64,000 nucleotides of DNA from Channallabes apus (lineage: Eukaryota > Chordata > Actinopteri > Siluriformes > Clariidae): NCBI GenBank assembly GCA_030522415.1, contig CM060112.1, positions 15,126,227 through 15,190,226 on the forward strand, given 5' to 3'. Position 1 is the first letter of the stretch, and each line of letters opens with the position of its first letter. The notes below the pieces were generated by a model. That model was not told where the DNA came from. It ran no database searches and saw only the letters and a list, made by a program, of their open reading frames with translations. Both the position numbers and the translations under genes were made by a program. Of the stretch, positions 59,193 to 64,000 are shown piece after piece.

Positions 59193-60187
59193 ATGATAAA
59201 CAATGGATGAGTTATAACTGGATGGCGTATAAATGGATGGCGTTATAACCATTTGGTTGTAGCAATTACATAATATAATGCCTGGGTTATTATAACTCAA
59301 GGATTTATGATTTACCTAACTGACAAAAACATTTAAATTGGATAACAGGCTCTCGAACCCGGACACTGGAGCTGCAAGGCGACAGTGCTAACCACTAAGC
59401 CAGCACCAGTGTTTGCTAAATAAACATTGACAAAAATAAATATACTTAGACAGGTAATGGTGACTATAGAAATGTACCAACTCTGTGTAGTGTCTTAGAC
59501 AGGCACATGCCAAGACAATGCCAAGATGATTTCAAATTGTTGTATGTTTTTGAGTTTATTGTATAATTTCTCATCCAAAAAGACTTTGCATTTGTTTAAT
59601 TATTTTCTAACTGTTATGGTTACATGAAATAAACAAAATTTATTTGTTCACAATGGAAACTTATGGCACTCTCATATGTTTAGAAACGAAGCTTTAATGG
59701 AATCTGCGTTTAGTGTAATCTGACTGATTCAAATACTTTTTATATATGTTTACAACAGTTCCAACAAGTCATTCCACGAGTTGTGGTGATAGGAAGGAAC
59801 AGCACTGGGACGTTTATATGCATTACTTCTCAGTAGTGGAAAGAGAGAAGAGCAGCTGCCTGCCAAAACCCACATTCAAAACCAACTGCAGAAGCATTTC
59901 AGCAAGAAAATTTTGATGCCGAGCGTCACGTGATCACTACTGAGCCAATGGTTTTTCTCTCGCACTGCGGAATTGTGGGTAATCGTCTCCCCTGCTGGCT
60001 CTTAGTGCGCGTCTAAGTTGGTATAATCAACATAGTCTATACAGAAACACTGCTCTGTCGCGATTCTTTTCAAAGGTAAAGTGCAGGTTAATTTGTTTTA
60101 TTTTTCCTTTACAGCAGTGATTCCGTTAGTGTGCGCTCACACGAGAGTTGTTCCTTGCTAATTTTTCTGATAAAACAGTCTCTGTTA

Positions 60188-60280
<93 letters not shown>

Positions 60281-62882
60281 AAACTCAAATAAGATAGGAG
60301 GAAGTGTTACTGTGTAAGACGAGAAGAGGGGAGGGGATGATTTCTCCTCTCCTCTTATCTGCACGCACATGCGCACACACACACACAGCGCCTGCACGCA
60401 TAAACGGAATCTGTCAGGATTTATTTTGACTTTTGTTTTAAGGTAAAGTGCAGGTTAATTTGTTTTATTTTTACTTTGTATTTTGTATTAATTATTTTTA
60501 TGTATTTATTTTTTTGGGCTGTGGAACGAATAATTTGAGTTTCCATTATTTCTTATGAGGGAATTAGCTTTTATTTACGCGAGTTTTGAAATATACGCCC
60601 TTTTCCGGAATGAATTATACTCGTAATCCAAGGTTCCAGTGTTTTATTATTATTTAGTTATTTGGATTCGTATTTTCACATAAGAACACGCACTACAGAT
60701 TTTATGTATGATTTGACTTACTGTATATGAGAGTTTACAAAACCACAACCTAGTTCATTAGTACACAAACGTCTTTTTTGACAGCTACCTTACCCCATAC
60801 AACAGATTCTAAATTGCACCCTACATACCAAACTAGCTTTCCATTTAAACTAGCATTCCAAGGGCTATAATACCACTAAGAGCTAAACAAGGCTTGGGGA
60901 ACTGTGATTTCTGGCTTCCATTACACCCCTATTTAATACTATTTGCTTGTTTTTAATTAGATTTTGGTCTATAATATACAAATGTTAATTTTATTGTTTT
61001 TCGAATGCATCTTAGCTTTGTAGCTTTTCTTCAAATGTGTCCAAGATGATTACGTTGTACTGTATAAGAATAAATGATTAAAATTTCATAATAAAATACT
61101 TTTCTTAGCTACTTTTCTTTAAAGGTTTGTAAATGGCTTTGGCTCATATCTATCTTCCAGTTCCTGTCTGTAACAGATGCATTGTTTCTAACCACCAGGC
61201 ATCCAATTAGTATGAAGAGAAAAGGATTTCGTTTATTTGGCACTGCAGTGTGTTTGTGTTTGTGTGTAGGCGTGAGTGTTCAGTCAGACGGCTGCTCGTT
61301 TTACTCTGTCAGCACGGAGGAGGATGGTGCAAATTGCTCCATCACTCACTGAAGTTCACTTCTCTGTGCTAAAAACCTGTCACACAGTATTAAGTACCAA
61401 TTAAGAGGCACACAATCGATGTTCATGCCGTCATGCCATTGATCAAACCTGCCTTTTAAGAAAACAAATCGAGTTCGACATGCAAAAAAGGACGAGCATT
61501 GTCTTAACACCTAAACATTTTTTTAATATAGCAGTTCACCCAACTAAATATTTGAATTACTGCTCTGGGACGTCTGTATCAATTGCCCTAAACTTGCTGC
61601 TACACTGTAAGCTGATGCTTGCATTTACCGACACACACACACAATTTCTCAACATTTAATTTACCTGTATGTAACGACTCTCCCAAATGCATGCAAACCA
61701 GGAACTTAATGTGCAGCAAAGAGTCAATAATAAAATATAGTTGCAAGCAAGGATGAGCGGGCCCAAGCACGTGTGTCATCGCCACCCAGGCGCGCACACA
61801 GACTGCTAAGACTCTGATTGGTTGATTTATTTATTTTTTTTTTTTTTTTAGAAAGAGAAGCCAACGCGACTTTGTGGTGAAACCTGACGCGTTTGACCAC
61901 AGTCACCACACACCATTTAGGGAGGCACTGTTTTGCAGAGAAACTCTTCAAGTGTGTTCTTTTCCTTTACAGGAAAAGAACACACTTTAATTTTAATTAA
62001 AATGACTTATACAGTGTGAAAAGACTGCCGAAACCTGGGAGAAAAGTTCACTGGACATAACCAGACTTCAGTTTATTGGAGTGAAGAGTCTGCCTACATT
62101 ATTATTTGGAGGACGACATTAATGATGCACATTTACAAATATAACGATCAGCTCATGCTTGTGTCAAGTGTTAGAGACTGAATCACAGTATATAATGTGA
62201 TCATGCACAGTACTTCACCTCTTCATATTCCACCAAGATCCTATCCAGTAAGCCAAACACAAATCTCTCTGAGATCAGACACGAAATGGGAAATATTTTT
62301 AATCTAGATTATGGATTCTACTGCATTATGTAGCCTAATCCCAGCTTTCAGGCAGCTTAAAAATGTCCGAACCAATACTATTCTCCTGGCCTAAAAAAAT
62401 GTTTTTAAAAAATCCATCATGCGTGATTAATCCATTGTCCAATTTGTGATTAAACACATGCTCTGTAATAAATCACCCTTGTAACAAAACCCAACTATCT
62501 CAACTTGTTTAGACCCCTACACATCCTCTATCCCAAATGGACAAATCCATTCAAGGGCAACATCACCCTGATTCTATAGAGATGTTTTCAATAAAGGCTT
62601 TTTCATTAAAAAAAAGAAAAAAAAAAGAAAAACAACAGTCAATCAGTACAGCTTACCCAGTGTATCCTTGAGGTTCTTCACCAGTGAGCCCTTCTTCAGA
62701 CTGTTTTTCCTCTCTACGTAGTTGGATGGGACGTAGCCAGTGCGGTTGGCTGCGTTGCGGACACGCCACCACGTTTTCGAATCGTCTAGAAGCCACAGAC
62801 GCTCGTTCTTCCGGATGTCAAGTTCCTGCTCCTGCTGGGCCGAGTAGTCCCACTTGGCGATCACTATCACCTCCTCTGTCAT
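44310..62882 (-). CDS. nck2: NCK2-type SH2/SH3 adaptor protein, 3 coding exons
   Basis: A cytoplasmic adaptor linking phosphotyrosine on receptors to actin regulators: the SH2 binds phosphotyrosine and the SH3s bind proline-rich partners. Joined exons on minus are 62882-62657, 45514-44835 and 44504-44310, giving 366 residues (human NCK2 380). SH3-1 spans about residues 2-61, SH3-2 about 108-165, SH3-3 about 187-243 and SH2 about 270-361. Visible signatures are ALYDY-like [31 protein letters not shown], two further WW...PSNY/PKNY SH3 ends and FLVRDSE (294-300) with the phosphotyrosine-binding Arg. Exon 1 is NCK2-like ([13 protein letters not shown]) rather than NCK1-like. The SH3-2/SH3-3 linker holds an 11-residue Asp/Glu run (161-171). 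Which fish ohnolog this is cannot be told. Confidence 0.95.
44835..45514 (-). CDS. nck2: nck2 second coding exon (SH3-2, SH3-3, start of SH2)
   Basis: Acceptor atctttgcag, donor tcctct|gtgagt, 680 nt. It begins [10 protein letters not shown], encodes SH3-2 ([20 protein letters not shown]) and SH3-3 ([19 protein letters not shown]), then [14 protein letters not shown] and FLVRDSESS. An intact Tc1-like element starts 140 bp upstream of its acceptor. Confidence 0.95.
45654..47249 (-). mobile_element. Intact Tc1-like transposon (family 2)
   Basis: Flanked by TA on both sides (45652-45653 and 47250-47251). The inverted repeats are about 210 bp and almost identical, with an outer caaaaaagttgggac-type motif and an inner copy cccaaaaaagttg near 45849, the IR/DR arrangement of Sleeping Beauty-like elements. 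It carries an uninterrupted transposase gene. It lies in the first coding intron of nck2, in the same orientation as nck2, followed by a (TA)n run at 47257-47306. Confidence 0.93.
45874..46896 (-). CDS. Tc1-like DD34E transposase, undamaged reading frame
   Basis: 340 residues from the ATG at 46896 ([15 protein letters not shown]), the usual family start; an in-frame ATG at 46950 would add 18 residues. It has an N-terminal paired-like HTH (residues about 8-115) with a second DNA-binding helix set, and a catalytic core with [19 protein letters not shown] and [11 protein letters not shown]. Exactly 34 residues separate the second Asp and the Glu. The glycine-rich region is represented by [11 protein letters not shown]. 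No stop or frameshift is seen, in contrast to the three other Tc1 families in this window. Whether the enzyme is made or active is unknown. Confidence 0.92.
   Translation of the reverse strand: MGRGSPIPTMFRRKIVEQYQKGVTQRKIAKTLQLSSSTVHNITRRFRESGTISVRKGQGCKTILDARDLWALKRHCTTNRNATVKEITEWAQEYFQKPSSVNTIHRAIRRRQLKLYSAKKKPFLSKIHKHRRFHWARDHLKWSVAKWKTVLWSDESRFEVLVGNVGRHVIRTKEDKDNPSCYQRSVQKPASLMVWGCMSACGMGSLHVWKGTINAEQYIQVLEQHMLPSRRHLFQGRPCIFQQDNARPHSASITTSWLHRRRIRVLKWPVCSPDLSPIENIWRIMKRKVRQRRPETIEQLEACIRQEWESIPISKLEKLVSSVPRRLLSVVRRRGDATQW
47250..48224. other. nck2 intron DNA with (TA)n
   Basis: (TA)n at 47257-47306 borders the Tc1 insertion. An A-run is at 47552-47576. No exon seen. Confidence 0.5.
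48233..49414. mobile_element. hAT-like non-autonomous element with exact 8-bp target duplication
   Basis: Ends cagaggtggaaag and ctttccacctctg are inverse to each other, and gacacttc is duplicated on both sides (48225-48232, 49415-49422). Subterminal strings such as acttaagta, caagtaaa and agtaaaagta recur at both ends in inverse orientation. There is no transposase in its 1182 bp. Confidence 0.88.
49441..50225. repeat. Degenerate tandem repeat rich in ctgatca / actgat
   Basis: About 800 bp built from variants of tgactgatcactgactgat with a basic period near 10-12 bp (gatcattgac, gatcactgac, gattactgat). No gene is inside. Many GATC sites result. Confidence 0.75.
50455..52021 (-). mobile_element. 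Tc1-like transposon, full length but inactive (family 3)
   Basis: Ends cagtatctcacaaaagtgag and its inverse, flanked by TA (50453-50454, 52022-52023). An inner copy of the end motif (caaaagtgagtacacccct near 50650) lies about 190 bp in, an IR/DR arrangement. Confidence 0.9.
50690..51690 (-). pseudogene. Tc1-like transposase with frameshifts
   Basis: Minus strand. The main frame (51578-51140) has the DNA-binding region ([20 protein letters not shown]) and the first catalytic motif WSDETK. At about 51140 the frame changes (correct frame then reads [20 protein letters not shown]), and further downstream it is broken again before the DNxxxH and final Glu region. Not functional. Confidence 0.85.
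52200..53460. repeat. Segmental duplication in nck2 intron, unit A
   Basis: Collinear with 56280-57330 and 57790-58010: shared blocks include aggcaacaaaaat-ga, gtcatg-aggtc, gtaacatggtc, tttaacatgaacaat, ttcaacattaatacattaat and gatgacggata-tcag. Only partial identity, so the duplication is old. Confidence 0.5.
53470..54387. mobile_element. hAT-like element with exact 8-bp target duplication
   Basis: Ends tagggctgggcgata and accgcccaggccta are inverse; ctcaagac is duplicated exactly (53462-53469, 54388-54395). The subterminal gatatcgataattattgata is typical of a common fish family. It has no complete transposase; the open frame 54056-54295 is not recognised. It inserted into the right half of a small palindromic MITE. 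Confidence 0.85.
54545..55105 (-). mobile_element. Deletion derivative of a mariner-type element
   Basis: The inverted ends agggtgggtgaaaa and ttttcacccaccct match exactly. On minus, 54864-54598 begins [20 protein letters not shown] and continues [10 protein letters not shown], like the N-terminal HTH domain that precedes some mariner-type transposases, then degenerates. No catalytic region is left. Confidence 0.65.
55415..56174. mobile_element. hAT-like non-autonomous element, degraded
   Basis: Left end tagggctgaaac, right end gctacagcccta (inverse), with a subterminal gattaatcgattacattttt. Flanks aattagac and aactaaac match 6 of 8, as expected for an old target duplication. Confidence 0.55.
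56280..58010. repeat. Segmental duplication, unit B
   Basis: Second copy of the 52200-53460 segment; it also carries an additional part (56425-56740) shared with unit C. A 457-bp insertion (57331-57787) is absent from unit A. Confidence 0.5.
57331..57787. mobile_element. Insertion in unit B, possible solo LTR
   Basis: Begins tgtaacaatg and ends ccccagtaaca, as an LTR would (TG...CA), with short flanks taact and taacc. The aligned unit A lacks it. The ORF inside (57338-57622) has no recognised domain. Confidence 0.4.
58014..58725. mobile_element. MITE with TA target duplication
   Basis: Ends cagtggaacctcagattacg and its near inverse (cgtaatccgaggttccactg), flanked by TA (58012-58013, 58726-58727). 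No transposase inside 712 bp. It lies between units B and C; a 5'-truncated relative is at 59911-60645. Confidence 0.8.
58726..59060. repeat. Segmental duplication, unit C
   Basis: Matches 56425-56740: acacactgg-aaat-cct, ggacttcaggcatga, aacttcata-cat-ccataaa, gctctacac-aacatcat and ctgggccaagg-tataaaagct. Both have a tataaaagct string at the same place, but no shared open frame follows. Confidence 0.55.
59340..59405 (-). mobile_element. SINE-like repeat family A, head fragment
   Basis: gacagtgctaaccactaagc with the preceding ctgcaaggc, the inverse of the family A head. Confidence 0.5.
59911..60645. mobile_element. Truncated copy of the 58014 MITE
   Basis: Shares gagcgtcacgtgatcac, ctgagccaatggtttttctc and ggtaatcgtctcccctgctg, and ends at atccaaggttccagtg. 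It contains an expanded (TG)n-(TGCG)n tract at 60188-60280. Confidence 0.65.
60188..60280. repeat. (TG)n-(TGCG)n microsatellite
   Basis: tgtgtg repeats followed by about 16 tgcg units, rich in CpG against an AT-rich background. It lies within nck2 intron DNA. Alternating purine-pyrimidine sequence of this type can adopt Z-DNA. Confidence 0.9.
60646..62656. other. nck2 intron DNA, no exon seen
   Basis: No open frame has domain features; the apparent frames at 61600-61797 and 61724-61951 are unconvincing. A-rich strings border the nck2 donor at 62600-62635. Confidence 0.4.
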
Positions 62883-62898
62883 CTTTCATGGAGTCACA
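62657..62898 (-). CDS. nck2: nck2 first coding exon with 5' leader piece
   Basis: An acceptor ctttctctag precedes 62898, so another 5' exon lies upstream. Start ATG at 62882-62880; donor ctgg|gtaagc after 62657 (phase 1). An upstream ATG at 62889-62887 opens a different frame that overlaps the true start and ends after about 20 codons. Confidence 0.9.
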
Positions 62899-64000
62899 CT
62901 AGAGAAAGAAGAACGATGGTTAACTCCAATGATGCTATTTGCATATACTGCGCTAAGTAAGTCTATTATGATCTCTAAATAAAAATGAGAGGAGCTAGAG
63001 AATCCAAGAGCACCTGGGTCCCTGGCTCGGCTACTAAACCTAGAGAAGCCAGATGCTGCTTGCCATCGAGTGACCCGGCAGTCTGGGTAATTAACCAACC
63101 ATGGATGGACAGTGATACAGAATGAGGAGTCCTGCCAGCTTGAGTGAAAGCTTTTCTGGCTGAGGAAAGCTTCGTGATTTACACGTTTAGACAACACACA
63201 CCCACCCACCCTAAAAAAACTAACATTTCCCTCATTAAAGTTCCACTTAAATACTGCGAATGATTTAACAGCTCAAAAAAGGTCAAACAGTGTGACTACT
63301 TGTCCTGGAACCATGGCCAGAAAAGGAGAAACCGAGAAAAGGTTGCAAGGGAGAGAACCAAACCAAATGCCTCCGACAAGAACGGCCTGATTGAGACAAA
63401 ACAATGTAGTGTGACAATTCACTTCCTGATTCACACTTCTACCTAATCACACTGACAGGCGCCACAGCCACACCAACCGCTGGGGCGTAGCAGGTCTAGC
63501 GGTCACTGCAGGGTCTCATGAGAGAACGCTGTGCCATCCATCATAGCGTGTACAACTCACTGCCATTTCACAGCCAAGCTCGCCCTCCCCCATCGTTCCT
63601 CTGTGTCTGTCTCCATCTCTTCCAGTTGGACCAGAACAAAAGATAATCTGCCAGTCTCTGAACATCATGCCAATGGGAAAGCAGGCCTGCAGGATTATGA
63701 GCTTTTCAGTGACTATTGTCAAAGTTTGTTAGCCACATTTTTATATCAGTGTTTTAACCAGGCACATAGCCTACATATTCCTAAATGTTTTATTAATTTC
63801 ATACTGCTACTAAACAGAAAAAAATTAATAAATAAATGTTTGCCATGTCATCAAGAGACTTTGAGTTTTAACCCCATACAATGCTACAGTCAGCAGAGGA
63901 TGAAGAAGCAATGTTGGCCGTACTCTCTGGACGGAAGGCATTAAGGTATTAATCCCTCTCCTGTCAATCATCCGGAAAACCCAAGACAATTATGGGCATC
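62899..64000. other. Probable nck2 upstream intron
   Basis: Follows the acceptor of the first coding exon on the upstream side. I find no further nck2 leader exon or promoter here. Open frames of up to 137 codons at 63531-63944 lack domain features. Confidence 0.4.

Noticed and set aside
59011..59193. 60-codon hydrophobic open frame after the tataaaagct string of unit C
   Set aside because: The equivalent place in unit B stops after about 16 codons and shows no conserved protein; the tail is encoded by a (TTTA)n repeat.
63531..63944. 137-codon open frame near the window end
   Set aside because: No recognisable domain and no supported splice context; probably chance in nck2 upstream intron DNA.

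Overview
This is vertebrate nuclear DNA, almost certainly from a teleost fish. It has multi-exon genes with GT/AG introns, no operons, and about half or more of the sequence is fish-type repeats (several Tc1-like families, Harbinger, hAT-like elements, an L2-type LINE, two tRNA-headed SINE-like families, (TA)n and (CA)n tracts). The repeat mix would fit an otophysan such as a catfish, but I cannot prove the species.

Four protein-coding genes can be assembled exon by exon. st6gal2 (+ strand, 12002-23738, 5 coding exons, 415 aa) encodes a Golgi beta-galactoside alpha-2,6-sialyltransferase. ecrg4 (- strand, 26199-29940, 3 coding exons, 125 aa) encodes the secreted pro-peptide augurin. An otospiralin-like gene (- strand, 31231-34116, 3 coding exons, 86 aa) encodes a small secreted protein. 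nck2 (- strand, 44310-62882, 3 coding exons, 366 aa) encodes an SH3-SH3-SH3-SH2 adaptor. ST6GAL2, ECRG4 and NCK2 are also neighbours on human 2q12, so this is a conserved syntenic block with an otospiralin-like gene inserted between ecrg4 and nck2.

Layout. 1-8.1 kb: two decayed Harbinger elements in opposite orientation, carrying nested SINE, Tc1 and other insertions. 8.1-12 kb: st6gal2 upstream DNA with an inverted repeat and a 64-bp tandem repeat. 12-23.7 kb: st6gal2, whose first intron holds a nearly full L2-type LINE and a solo LTR. 23.7-34.1 kb: ecrg4 and the otospiralin-like gene. 34-41.5 kb: a tandem duplication of the otospiralin upstream DNA, invaded by Tc1 and LINE copies. 42.9-43.4 kb: a SINE with a 17-bp target duplication. 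44.3-62.9 kb: nck2, whose 17-kb first coding intron contains an intact Tc1-like transposon, two hAT-like elements with exact 8-bp target duplications, an 800-bp GATC-rich repeat and a local segmental duplication. 62.9-64 kb: probably upstream nck2 intron.

The most interesting observations are: (1) augurin and otospiralin, encoded next to each other on the same strand, share a spaced Trp/Asp/Trp-Ile/Gly-Tyr/Trp pattern and the same phase-1 first intron, suggesting an old tandem duplication; (2) the Tc1-like transposon at 45.65-47.25 kb has an undamaged DD34E reading frame, and a 555-bp deletion derivative lies 13 kb away.
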